Shown: one piece after another, positions 43,297 to 51,417 of the stretch
Position numbering within the stretch: position 1 is the stretch's first letter
How the letters are laid out: each line of letters begins with the position of its first letter
DNA from: Micromonospora sp. LH3U1
GTDB lineage: Bacteria > Actinomycetota > Actinomycetes > Mycobacteriales > Micromonosporaceae
NCBI RefSeq assembly: GCF_028475105.1
Contig: NZ_CP116936.1
Span: 6,819,501-6,883,500, forward strand
DNA length: 64,000 nt
Direction: 5' to 3'
Position numbers and translations under genes: made by a program
The notes under the pieces: generated by a model
Seen by the model: only the letters and a program-made list of their open reading frames with translations
What the model was told of the DNA's origin: nothing
Databases searched by the model: none

Positions 43297-44205
43297 GTGA
43301 CGACTCGACTGAACACCCCGCTGCCCGCGGTCGGGCTCTGGAGCATGGAGCTGCGCGGCGCCGCCAACCCGACCGTTCGGGAAGCGGCGACCGAACTCGA
43401 CGAGCTGGGCTTCCGGGCACTGTGGGTGCCCGGCCTGGACGGCGGCGGGGCCGTCGACGACGTCGGGCACCTGCTCGAGGCCGCACCGCAGGCCACGGTC
43501 ACGCTGGGAGTACTGGCGATCTGGGGCCAGGACCCGGCTGCCCTGGGTGACCGGCTGGCCGCGCTGGACGCCGCGCACGGGCCCCGGGCGATTATGGGAT
43601 TCGGGGTGAGCAACGCCCACTCCGCCTCCCAGGCAGGCCAGGACTACGGCCGGCCGGTGGAGTCGATGGGCCGCTGGCTGGACGCCCTCGACAGCGCGCC
43701 CCGGCCGGTTCCTGTCGAGCGGCGCATCCTCGGCGCGCTCGGGCCGAAGATGTCGGACCTGGCAGCCAACCGAACAGCCGGCTGGCATCCGTTCCTCGTG
43801 ACCCCGGACTACACGGCGATCCAACGGAAGCGCGTCGGGGCGCAGCCGCTGGTCGCGCCGCACCTGGCTGTCGTCCTCGACAAGGACCCGGACCGGGCGC
43901 GCGCCGCCGCCCGCGCGGGAATCGGGATGTTCATCGGCTTCCCCACGTACCGGGCCAACCTCGCACGCCTCGGTTTCACCGACGACGACCTGATCCCCGG
44001 CGGCAGCGACCGCCTGATCGACGCCCTGGTCGCCTGGGGCGACCTGGACGCGGTGGCCACGCGCATCCGGGAGCACCTGGACGCGGGCGCGGACCACGTC
44101 GCCCTCCACGTGCTGCGACCCGACGACCCAGATCGACCGGCACTGCCCCTGCCGCAGTGGCGCGAGCTGGCGACTCTCCTGCCGGGCTTTGCCTCTACCA
44201 ATTGA
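43297..44205 (+). CDS. F420-dependent LLM-class oxidoreductase (TIGR03620-like)
   Basis: 302 residues; luciferase-like TIM-barrel beginning VGLWSMELRG, with ELGFRALWVPG, the central GFGVSNAHS and HVALHVLRPD near the end. The family uses F420 (or FMN) for hydride transfer. The GTG at 43297 has GGAGG 7 nt upstream. Followed after 59 bp by an SDR gene; both probably under the divergent TetR regulator. Substrate unknown. Confidence 0.87.
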   Translation: MTTRLNTPLPAVGLWSMELRGAANPTVREAATELDELGFRALWVPGLDGGGAVDDVGHLLEAAPQATVTLGVLAIWGQDPAALGDRLAALDAAHGPRAIMGFGVSNAHSASQAGQDYGRPVESMGRWLDALDSAPRPVPVERRILGALGPKMSDLAANRTAGWHPFLVTPDYTAIQRKRVGAQPLVAPHLAVVLDKDPDRARAAARAGIGMFIGFPTYRANLARLGFTDDDLIPGGSDRLIDALVAWGDLDAVATRIREHLDAGADHVALHVLRPDDPDRPALPLPQWRELATLLPGFASTN

Positions 44206-44264
44206 CCACCGGCCAACACGACGGCCGGCCGGACCAACCGCACCGCAACATGAGGAGATCCATC

Positions 44265-45014
44265 GTGGGACAGCTTGACGGCAAGACCGCCCTCGTCACC
44301 GGGGGCACCACGGGCATCGGCCTGGCCGCCGCCCGCCGCTTCGCCGCCGAAGGCGCGTACGTCTTCATCACGGGCCGGCGCAAGGGCCCGCTGGACGAGG
44401 CCGTGGCCAGCATCGGCGCCAACGCCACCGGCGTCGCCAGCGACGTCAGCAACCTCGACGACCTGGACCGGGTGATGCGGGCGATCGAGGCCCGGGGCGC
44501 GGGGCTGGACGTGGTGTTCGCCAACGCCGGCGGTGGGGAGTTCCTTCCGCTCGGCTCGATCACGGTCGAGCACTACGCGAACACCTTCGACACCAACGTC
44601 CGCGGCACCCTCTTCACCGTGCAGAAGGCCCTGCCCCTGCTCAACGAGGGAGCCTCGGTCGTGCTGGCCGGCTCGACAGCCGCGGTCAACGGCACCCCGG
44701 CGTTCAGCGTCTACTCCGCCTCCAAGGCGGCCATCCGCTCGTTCGGCCGCGCCTGGGCCGCCGAACTGATCGGCCGGAACATCCGGGTCAACACCCTGAT
44801 CCCCGGCCCGACCGAGACGCCCGGGGTCGCGGGCCTGGCACCCAGCCCGGAGGAAGCCCCCGGGTTGCTGCAGGCCATCGCCTCGGGCGTGCCCATGCGC
44901 CGGATGGCCCATCCGGACGAGATCGCCAACGCCGCGCTCTTCCTCGCCTCGAACCAGAGCAGCTTCATGACCGGCGGCGAACTCTTCGTCGACGGCGGCC
45001 AGCAGCAGCTCTAA
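44265..45014 (+). CDS. Short-chain dehydrogenase/reductase
   Basis: 249 residues, classical SDR: TGGTTGIG cofactor motif, NAGGG, catalytic Ser in LAGSTAAVNG, YSASK active site and a PGPTETPG exit loop. The Arg after beta-2 (TGRRKG) suggests NADP(H). GTG 44265 with GAGGAG upstream. Probably co-transcribed with the LLM gene. Stop codon abuts the convergent membrane protein. Confidence 0.92.
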   Translation: MGQLDGKTALVTGGTTGIGLAAARRFAAEGAYVFITGRRKGPLDEAVASIGANATGVASDVSNLDDLDRVMRAIEARGAGLDVVFANAGGGEFLPLGSITVEHYANTFDTNVRGTLFTVQKALPLLNEGASVVLAGSTAAVNGTPAFSVYSASKAAIRSFGRAWAAELIGRNIRVNTLIPGPTETPGVAGLAPSPEEAPGLLQAIASGVPMRRMAHPDEIANAALFLASNQSSFMTGGELFVDGGQQQL

Positions 45015-45197
45015 CTATTCAGACTGGGCTGGCTTCCCAAGCCCGAGCGCCGCCCCCAGGACGCGGCCACCGGCAATGCCGAACAACAGGCCGATCCAGA
45101 TCGCGAACGGCGCAACGAAGGGAGCTGCGACGGCAACCGCCAGTCCAAGAGCGATAAGTAGACCGCCGAGAACAATCCCCGCCCGACGCTTGGTCAT
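45015..45197 (-). CDS. Small two-helix membrane protein
   Basis: 60 residues: a short basic N-terminus (MTKRRAG) and two hydrophobic segments separated by a short loop. The ATG at 45197 is the first plausible start; the ribosome site is poor. Its TAG directly adjoins the SDR TAA. Function unknown. Confidence 0.55.
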   Translation of the reverse strand: MTKRRAGIVLGGLLIALGLAVAVAAPFVAPFAIWIGLLFGIAGGRVLGAALGLGKPAQSE

Positions 45198-45300
45198 GGG
45201 GGCGAGTTGAGCACAGCCGTCAGCTCTACAGCAACGGGCCACCCGTCCCAGCAATGACCCAACGTCAACGTTTGCGGCGCCAGGAGCAGCACATAGGTAG

Positions 45301-45338
45301 AAACGCCCGGTCGATCCTCGAGGATCGACCGGGCGTTT
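45301..45338 (-). terminator. Perfect 38-bp palindromic terminator after tRNA-Ser(CGA)
   Basis: AAACGCCCGGTCGATCCTC pairs with its mirror at 45320-45338 without mismatch; TTT ends the minus-strand transcript. It lies 15 bp after the tRNA 3' end. Confidence 0.85.
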
Positions 45339-45352
45339 CTGCATTTCATGAG

Positions 45353-45439
45353 CGGTGGCGGAGGGATTTGAACCCTCGGAGGGCGTTAACCCTCACACGC
45401 TTTCGAGGCGTGCTCCTTAGGCCGCTCGGACACGCCACC
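45353..45439 (-). tRNA. tRNA-Ser(CGA)
   Basis: Minus-strand acceptor GGTGGCG pairs with CGCCACC; anticodon stem CACGC/GCGTG with loop CTCGAAA (anticodon CGA, reads UCG); long variable arm GAGGGTTAACGCCCTC; T-loop GTTCAAATC; discriminator G. 87 nt, CCA not encoded. Confidence 0.95.
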
Positions 45440-45514
45440 GCCGACGAGGGTACAGGACCACCGGTTCCGACGCCGAACCGGTATCGCCCGAGCCGGCCTG
45501 GCAGGATCTTTGCC

Positions 45515-46222
45515 ATGAGTACGCACATCGGCGCGAAGCCGGGCGAGATCGCCGAGCGGGTCCTGATGCCGGGCGACCCGCTGCGGGCCAAGTGGATCGC
45601 AGAGACCTACCTCGAGGGCGCCACCTGCTACTCGACGGTCCGGGGCATGCTGGGCTTCACCGGCCGCTGGAACGGCGTCGAGGTTTCCGTCCAGGGCTCC
45701 GGCATGGGCATGCCGTCGGCCTCCATCTACGCCCACGAACTGATCAACGAGTACGGCGTGAAGACGCTGATCCGGGTCGGCTCCTGCGGCGCCCTCAGCA
45801 CCGACCTGCAACTGCGCGACGTGGTGGCCGCGATCGGGTCATCCACGGACTCGAACATGAACCGGATGCGTTTCGATGGTCTGATCGACTACGCCCCGGT
45901 GGCCGACTTCGGGCTGCTGCGTACGTCGGTCGAGGTGGCTGAGCGGCGCGGCATCACCATGCACGTCGGGCCGATCCTGGCGGCAGACGCCTTCTACACC
46001 GACCGTCCGGACCTCTACGACACGCTCGCCGACTACGGCGTGTTGGCGGTGGAGATGGAGTCGGCGGCGCTCTACACGATCGCCGCGCGGTTCAAGGCCC
46101 GCGCGCTGACCGTGCTGACCGTCAGCGACCACATCAAGACCGGCGAGAAGACCACCTCCGAGGAACGGGAGCAGACCTTCAGCCAGATGGTCGAAATCGC
46201 CCTCGACACAATCATCGCCTAA
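45515..46222 (+). CDS. deoD: Purine-nucleoside phosphorylase, DeoD type
   Basis: 235 residues, the usual hexameric DeoD length. Motifs HIGAKPGEIAERVLMPGDP, GSGMGMPSASIY, RVGSCGAL, AVEMESAALY and SDHIKTGEKT are all present, including the catalytic Asp in VSDH. Splits purine (deoxy)nucleosides with phosphate for salvage. The start at 45515 has AGGA upstream. Monocistronic. Confidence 0.95.
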   Translation: MSTHIGAKPGEIAERVLMPGDPLRAKWIAETYLEGATCYSTVRGMLGFTGRWNGVEVSVQGSGMGMPSASIYAHELINEYGVKTLIRVGSCGALSTDLQLRDVVAAIGSSTDSNMNRMRFDGLIDYAPVADFGLLRTSVEVAERRGITMHVGPILAADAFYTDRPDLYDTLADYGVLAVEMESAALYTIAARFKARALTVLTVSDHIKTGEKTTSEEREQTFSQMVEIALDTIIA

Positions 46223-46284
46223 CCCCTCCCCCCGTCCCCCGTCCCCCGTCCCCTTCCCCTCCCCCTCGCCCCTCGCCCCCGCCT

Positions 46285-46348
46285 CGTTGATCTAGGGCAT
46301 ATCGTTGCTAGTGGATCTCGGATCACGACCATATGCCCTAGATCAACG
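46285..46348. repeat. Inverted repeat, GATCTAGGGCATAT family (copy 2)
   Basis: Perfect 18-bp arms CGTTGATCTAGGGCATAT (46285-46302) and its complement (46331-46348), 28-nt loop. A C-run tract precedes (46223-46283) and a G-run tract follows (46347-46420). Confidence 0.92.
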
Positions 46349-46448
46349 GGGACGTTTGGGCGCGGGGAGGGCGGGGAGGGCGGGGGGAGGGTACGAGCGC
46401 TGTTAGGGGGCGGGTGGGCCGTTAGCACGTGGGCGGGGCTCGTGGGGG

Positions 46449-46476
46449 TTGTCCACAGGGCGGATGGTTGTCCACA
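46449..46476 (+). promoter_or_regulatory. Two direct DnaA-box-like sites TTGTCCACA
   Basis: TTGTCCACA at 46449-46457 and 46468-46476, one-turn-like 19-bp spacing, each followed by GGG. They match the high-GC actinobacterial DnaA box. They lie 54 bp before the probable start of the AbiEi/DUF559 gene and may equally be its operator. Confidence 0.5.
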
Positions 46477-46529
46477 GGGTGCGGCCGTGGGCGAGCGCGG
46501 CGGCGGTGGGCGCGGGCAGGTTTCCCCTC

Positions 46530-47450
46530 GTGGACCTCTACTCGCAGGCGGCTGGGCTGCCCTGGTGGATACCGATCGATCTGCAGCCGACCCGCTACCG
46601 TCAGCTCGTGAGTGCCGGGTTGTCGGCAGGGACGATCAAATGGCGCTTGAACAGGGGACAACTGCATCGGCCGTACCACGGCAGGTACATCTCCGGTCCC
46701 GACTTGCCGGGACAGTTAGGCCGGGCGAGGGCCGCACTGATGGACAACCCGGACGCGATGCTGGGCTTCCACACCGCTGCCGAACTTCAAGGCTTCGGGG
46801 TTGCACCGACCGACAGCGTTCACCTGCTCACGCACGCAGGGTGCCCCTTCCCGCAGCGGCGAGGGATCACCACACACCAGACGGTCCTGTCCGCCATTCC
46901 CCCCGTCTACATCCTTGGCCTTCCCTGCGCGAGGGCAGCCCGCGCCGCCGTTGATCTCGCCCGTACGCTCCCTCGGTTCGACGCCCTGCCGGTCCTCGAC
47001 GCCGCGCTCTTCGCCGGTGCGGTGACACCGGAAGAACTGCTCGTTGAAGTTGGTCGGCACGATGGTCTACGCGGTGTACGGCAGGCTCGCGAGTTGGTGG
47101 CGATCGCGGACGGGCGAGCGGAGTGCAGACAGGAGACCCAGCTTCGGCTGCTCCTGGTTGACGCAGGTGTCAGGGACTTCGTACCCCAGTTGCCGGTGCT
47201 CGACGGCAAAGGGCGTATTCGTTACCGCCTTGACCTGGGCGATCCACAGCGCAAGATTGCCGCCGAGTACGACGGCTCATCCCACCTCAACCCGCAAAGG
47301 TTGCAACAGGATCGGATCCGCCACAACTGGTTGGAGCAACAGGGCTGGGCAATGCGCTACTTCACCGCGCCCGACCTGTACAACTCCCCGGAAAACATCC
47401 TCGCCACCGTCACCGCCACCCGTCGATCTAGGGAGAATCGTCGCCCATAG
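46530..47450 (+). CDS. AbiEi-like/DUF559 protein (winged helix plus Vsr-fold nuclease-like)
   Basis: About 306 residues. The N-terminal portion (VSAGLSAGTIKWRLNRGQLH...GRYISG) is the winged-helix of AbiEi-type antitoxin-like proteins. The C-terminal 110 residues carry RLDLGDPQRKIAAEYDG and a closing W-LEQQGWAMRYF, as in DUF559 very-short-patch-repair-like endonuclease folds. GTG at 46530 chosen for the typical MDLYSQAAG start; longer forms from about 46449 are possible. No AbiEii toxin adjoins it. The 3' end forms an inverted-repeat arm. Confidence 0.75.
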   Translation: MDLYSQAAGLPWWIPIDLQPTRYRQLVSAGLSAGTIKWRLNRGQLHRPYHGRYISGPDLPGQLGRARAALMDNPDAMLGFHTAAELQGFGVAPTDSVHLLTHAGCPFPQRRGITTHQTVLSAIPPVYILGLPCARAARAAVDLARTLPRFDALPVLDAALFAGAVTPEELLVEVGRHDGLRGVRQARELVAIADGRAECRQETQLRLLLVDAGVRDFVPQLPVLDGKGRIRYRLDLGDPQRKIAAEYDGSSHLNPQRLQQDRIRHNWLEQQGWAMRYFTAPDLYNSPENILATVTATRRSRENRRP

Positions 47451-47484
47451 AGATCAACTAACGCTGATATGCCCTAGATCGACG
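47421..47484. repeat. Inverted repeat, GATCTAGGG family (copy 3), and G-run
   Basis: CGTCGATCTAGGG (47421-47433, inside the AbiEi-like CDS) and CCCTAGATCGACG (47472-47484) pair perfectly; the inner GCATAT part is degenerate on the left only. A dense G-run tract (47485-47567) reaches the tadA stop. Confidence 0.85.
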
Positions 47485-47567
47485 CACGGGGGGCGGGGGC
47501 ACGGGGGGCGCGGGGGGCGGGGGGCACGGGGGCACGGGGGCACGGGGGCGGCGGGGTGGGGGGATTG

Positions 47568-48014
47568 TTAGCGGAAGAAGGCGCGTAGGAGGGCTGCGGT
47601 CTCGGCCTCCAGCACTCCGCCGTAGACCTCGGGGCGATGGTTGAGCCGGCGGTCACGCAGCACGTCCCAGAGCGATCCGGCCGCGCCGGTCTTGGGCTCC
47701 CAGGCGCCGAAGACGACGGTGGAGACCCGGGCGAGCACCAGCGCTCCCGCGCACATGGTGCAGGGTTCGAGGGTGACCACCAGGGTGCAGCCGTCCAGCC
47801 GCCACTGGCCGGTCCGCTCGGCACCGCGGCGCAGGGCCAGCACCTCGGCGTGGGCGGTGGGGTCGCCGGTCAGCTCCCGCTCGTTGCGTCCGGTGGCCAG
47901 CTCGGTCCCATCCGGCCCGTAGAGCACCGCCCCCACCGGCACGTCGTCCACGTCGGTAGCTCCTGCGGCAGCGCTGGCAGGGCCTGTGACGGCGACCTCC
48001 AGAGCGCGGCGCAT
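47568..48014 (-). CDS. tadA: tRNA-specific adenosine deaminase
   Basis: 148 residues; zinc motif HAE (H55-A-E57) and PCTMC (C85, C88), with the DVPVGAVLY opening. Converts A34 to inosine in tRNA-Arg(ACG). The ATG at 48014 gives MRRALEVA; relatives start a few residues earlier, so the true start could be a non-standard upstream codon. Downstream of its associated gene on the same strand. Confidence 0.93.
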   Translation of the reverse strand: MRRALEVAVTGPASAAAGATDVDDVPVGAVLYGPDGTELATGRNERELTGDPTAHAEVLALRRGAERTGQWRLDGCTLVVTLEPCTMCAGALVLARVSTVVFGAWEPKTGAAGSLWDVLRDRRLNHRPEVYGGVLEAETAALLRAFFR

Positions 48015-48159
48015 CCACGTCTCGTGTCGCTGCCGCCGGCCGACTGCGCCCAGGTCGGCCAGGCCCTCGTGGGCACCTGGCCCGGCGCGACCCACCGCAC
48101 CGGGGGTCGGTTGCCCCGGCCGGATCGTTTCCAGCGACGGATCGGTGGCGTCGGCTGGC

Positions 48160-48687
48160 TCAGACCTCACGCAGCTCCTCGACCTCGTCCACGCAGCCGA
48201 GCACCTGGCAGATCTCGGCGGTGACGTCGGCCGGCAGCATCCCCTCGTGGGTGCACAGGGCCAGCAGCTTCTGCGCGGAGATGCCCAGGTTGGCCAGCAG
48301 GTCGGCCTCACCCACCGGGTCGGCCTCCGGGTCGACGACGGGTTGCTCGCTCTCCTCGTCACCGCTGGTTGCCGGCCGCGGTTCCTCATCGCCGTCGAGC
48401 CCGGTGACCGAGGTCTTCAGGTCACCGACCAGCAGCGAACCCAGCGGGGACTCCTCGGCGTACGCGGAGTCCGAACCGAACACCCGCAGGTCCTCGCCCT
48501 CGTCGAGACGCAGGATCACCAGGTACGCGTCGTCGGCCTCGACGAAGAGCAGCGACACGTCGGCCTCTTGATCGACGTCACGCAGCCGGTCTGCGACCTC
48601 GTCGATGTCTGTGGCGCCACGCAGGCTGACCTCGGCGGCGGTCCAGCCACTGTCGTCGCGCACAACGGCCGCAGCGAAGTACGACAC
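48160..48687 (-). CDS. tRNA adenosine deaminase-associated protein
   Basis: 175 residues, acidic; VSYFAAAVVRDDSGWTAAEV opening and a C-terminal helical part (LANLGISAQKLLALC). This is the actinobacterial family always found beside tadA (TIGR03941-type). Role unproven, perhaps a partner of TadA. GTG at 48687 with a GGGGG ribosome site. 145 bp before tadA. Confidence 0.85.
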   Translation of the reverse strand: MSYFAAAVVRDDSGWTAAEVSLRGATDIDEVADRLRDVDQEADVSLLFVEADDAYLVILRLDEGEDLRVFGSDSAYAEESPLGSLLVGDLKTSVTGLDGDEEPRPATSGDEESEQPVVDPEADPVGEADLLANLGISAQKLLALCTHEGMLPADVTAEICQVLGCVDEVEELREV

Positions 48688-48804
48688 GGTCCCCCCAATA
48701 GCCCTCGACACAGCGTCGACTCGTTACGCGTGCACGTTAGCCGGTCGGGTCGGCAGGCGACCCGTCAACGCCCCGACGGGCCGGTCATTCCTGACAAAGT
48801 CGGC

Positions 48805-48972
48805 TCAGCCGACGACTCGGCGGCGGGTGGCGATGAGCTCGCGTAGACGCTCGGTGCGCTGCCGCTGCGGTCGACTGCGCTGACGGACGGCCCGGGCGCC
48901 CGCCAACTCGGCCAGCAACTGCAGGCGGCGGCGGCTGCGATCGGGGTCCTGTCGCGGAGTGGTCCAGGCCAT
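48805..48972 (-). CDS. Small Arg-rich protein, possible
   Basis: 55 residues (MAWTTPRQDPDRSRRRLQLL ... RRRVVG), very basic and helical. ATG at 48972; weak ribosome site. Codon pattern is plausible but it is short and unrecognised. Confidence 0.4.
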   Translation of the reverse strand: MAWTTPRQDPDRSRRRLQLLAELAGARAVRQRSRPQRQRTERLRELIATRRRVVG

Positions 48973-49083
48973 GGTGCCGAGCGTGCCGAGTCTCGGCCGC
49001 CACGTCAAGACGGCGTTCGCTACGCAGCCAACCGGGCACACCGCGCAGTCATCGGCAGTCGTTTCGGGGCTGTTTCGCCCCGC

Positions 49084-49482
49084 TCACCAGAGCGGCCAGT
49101 CACCACTGGTGGCCCAGCGGACCGCCACCACGGCTGCGGCGATGCTCCAGCCACCCGCGGTGACGATGGCGACGCCGGTGGCAACGCCACGGTCGCCGTA
49201 GCGAACCAGCACCAGCGCGGTCAGCCACGCCAGCAGGCCGGCCACCACCGTCCACCACGCGTAGGTGGTCACATCGGTGCCGAGCAGGCCGAACAGCACC
49301 AACCAGCCGGCCGCCGCGCCGCCGCCAGCGGCGACACCGCCGCCGGTGATCGGGTGCGGCTCGCGGTAGGTGGGGCGGGGTGGTGGGCCGGTCGGAAAGA
49401 GACCCGAGGGGGTACGCACCACCGGGCGTACGGCGGCACCGGGATCCGGGCCAGGCTCGGGTCGGGCGATGGTCACCGTCAC
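49084..49482 (-). CDS. Small membrane protein
   Basis: About 132 residues: Pro-rich cytoplasmic N-terminus (to about 50) and three hydrophobic segments. Start GTG 49482 (another GTG two codons on); AGGGG lies upstream. Divergent from the M23 gene over 56 bp. Function unknown. Confidence 0.68.
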   Translation of the reverse strand: MTVTIARPEPGPDPGAAVRPVVRTPSGLFPTGPPPRPTYREPHPITGGGVAAGGGAAAGWLVLFGLLGTDVTTYAWWTVVAGLLAWLTALVLVRYGDRGVATGVAIVTAGGWSIAAAVVAVRWATSGDWPLW

Positions 49483-49538
49483 TGCCCCCTCACGCGTGCC
49501 GCTCGTTCCCACGGTACCGGCTCTGCCAGGATGACCGG

Positions 49539-50300
49539 ATGTCCTCGCCGACGATCAGCCGCCGCGCGCGTCCGGCGTACCCGATTCTGCTGCTGCTCGC
49601 CCCGGTGCTGGCCGCCGGCTGCGCCACCACCCGGCCGGGGGTGCCGGCCGACGGAGCCGCGCCGACGCCGCCGGCGGTCTGGTCGACCGCCGAGCAGCCG
49701 GCGGTCCCGTCGGCCACGCCGACGACGACCGACCCGACCCTGGCACCGTCGTCGGCCGGGCCGTCGGCGACGGCACCCCGCACCGGGCTGCGGCATGTCT
49801 TCCCGGTACGCGCCGACAACGTGGACTATCACCCGACGCATGGGGCGTACCCGGCCACGGATCTCTTTGCCGACTGCGGTGAGTCATTCGTCGCGGTGAC
49901 CGACGGGACGGTGCTGGAGGTGAGCCGCGTCGACCGGTACACCAAGCGTGGGCCGCAAGGTCCGCAGAACGGCGGCCTGTCGGTCTCCCTGCTCGGCGAC
50001 GACGGGGTGCGCTACTACGGATCGCACCTGAGCGTGGTGTCCAGCGGCGTCGACGCCGGGGTACGCGTCCGCGCCGGGCAGCAGCTCGGCAAGGTGGGGC
50101 GCACCGGCAACGCGAACAACGTCTGCCATGTGCACTTCGGCATCTCGCCGCCGTGTGCGGGCAAGGACGGCTGGTGGATCCGGCGCGGAGTGCTCTGGCC
50201 GGCGCGCTACCTGGATTCCTGGCGGCGTGGTGGCAACCGGGAACCGGCCGCCGAGGTCACCACCTGGCAACGCAAACACGGCTGCCCGAAGGCTCCCTGA
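49539..50300 (+). CDS. M23 peptidase-like lipoprotein
   Basis: 253 residues; lipobox LAAGC (about 30), a Thr/Pro/Ser linker, and a LytM/M23 domain with HGAYPATD and HVHFG zinc ligands. A cell-wall endopeptidase or regulator anchored outside the membrane. ATG at 49539; ribosome site CCAGGA. Followed after 29 bp by the PHP gene, possibly co-transcribed. Confidence 0.88.
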   Translation: MSSPTISRRARPAYPILLLLAPVLAAGCATTRPGVPADGAAPTPPAVWSTAEQPAVPSATPTTTDPTLAPSSAGPSATAPRTGLRHVFPVRADNVDYHPTHGAYPATDLFADCGESFVAVTDGTVLEVSRVDRYTKRGPQGPQNGGLSVSLLGDDGVRYYGSHLSVVSSGVDAGVRVRAGQQLGKVGRTGNANNVCHVHFGISPPCAGKDGWWIRRGVLWPARYLDSWRRGGNREPAAEVTTWQRKHGCPKAP

Positions 50301-50329
50301 CCGGCCCGGCACCGACTAGGTTCGGTGGG

Positions 50330-51400
50330 ATGAAGGCTCGGGACCCCATCGCCGACCTGCGCCGGATCGCGTTCCTGCTGGAGCGGGCGAACGAGGCCAC
50401 CTACCGGGTGCGGGCGTTCCGGTCGGCGTCGAAGGCACTGGCGGGCCTGCCTGCGGCCGAGGTGGCCGAGCGGGCCGGCGACGGCACGCTCACCAAGCTG
50501 GCCGGGGTCGGGGATGTCACGGCTCGCTGCGTGGCCGAGTCGCTGGCCGGTGAGGAGCCGGTTTACCTGCGCCGGCTGGTGGCGACCGAGGGCAGCGATC
50601 TGGATGCCGAGGCGGCGGCGCTACGCGCCGCTCTGCGGGGCGACTGTCACACCCACTCGGACTGGTCCGACGGCGGCTCACCGATCGAGGAGATGGCCCT
50701 GGCCGCGGTGGAGTTGGGCCACGAGTACATGGTGTTGACCGACCACTCGCCGCGACTGAAGGTGGCCCGGGGGCTGACCGCGGACCGGCTGCGCCGGCAG
50801 CTCGACCACGTGGCGCAGGTCAATGCGGCGCTGCCCGAGGGTTTCCGGATCCTCACCGGGATCGAGGTGGACATCCTCGCCGACGGCTCGCTGGACCAGG
50901 ACGACGAGCTGCTGGCCCGGCTGGACGTGGTGGTCGGTTCGGTGCACAGCGGCCTGAGCGACGAGCGGTCGAAGATGACCCGGCGGATGCTGACCGCGGT
51001 CGCCAACCCGCATTTGGACATCCTCGGCCACGTCACCGGCCGGATGGTGTCGTCCCGTCCGGCCGGGGTGACCGGTCCGGGCGACCGGGGGCACCGCGCC
51101 CGGACTCGGGCGGAGAGCGACTTCGACGCGGACGCGGTCTTCGCCGCCTGCGCCGAGCACGACACCGCCGTCGAGATCAACTCCCGGCCGGAGCGGCAGG
51201 ATCCGCCGAAGCGCCTGATCCGCCGCGCGTTGGAGGCTGGCTGCCGGTTCGCCATCGACACCGACGCGCACGCGCCCGGCCAACTCGACTGGCAGCGGTT
51301 CGGCTGCGAGCGGGCCGCCCGGTGTGGCGTCCCAGCCGACCGGGTCGTCAACACCTGGTCGGCGAAGCAGTTGGTGGCCTGGACGCACGATCGACCCTGA
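50330..51400 (+). CDS. PolX-like PHP-domain hydrolase
   Basis: 356 residues: an N-terminal helical/HhH region as in the N-terminus of bacterial family-X polymerase (ADLRRIAFLLERAN, KLAGVGDVTARCV), then a PHP domain with DCHTHSDWSDG, LTDHS, GIEVDI, SVHSG and DTDAHAP metal ligands. No polymerase palm. Likely a metal-dependent phosphoesterase or DNA-end processing enzyme. ATG at 50330. Confidence 0.87.
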   Translation: MKARDPIADLRRIAFLLERANEATYRVRAFRSASKALAGLPAAEVAERAGDGTLTKLAGVGDVTARCVAESLAGEEPVYLRRLVATEGSDLDAEAAALRAALRGDCHTHSDWSDGGSPIEEMALAAVELGHEYMVLTDHSPRLKVARGLTADRLRRQLDHVAQVNAALPEGFRILTGIEVDILADGSLDQDDELLARLDVVVGSVHSGLSDERSKMTRRMLTAVANPHLDILGHVTGRMVSSRPAGVTGPGDRGHRARTRAESDFDADAVFAACAEHDTAVEINSRPERQDPPKRLIRRALEAGCRFAIDTDAHAPGQLDWQRFGCERAARCGVPADRVVNTWSAKQLVAWTHDRP

Positions 51401-51417
51401 TCGGCGTCGCTCGCGGG

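Noticed and set aside
45301..45338. Perfect 38-bp palindrome as recombination site
   Set aside because: Position directly after the tRNA and ending TTT fit a terminator better.
46449..46476. Possible replication origin
   Set aside because: Only two DnaA boxes, no dnaA/dnaN nearby and no AT-rich unwinding region.
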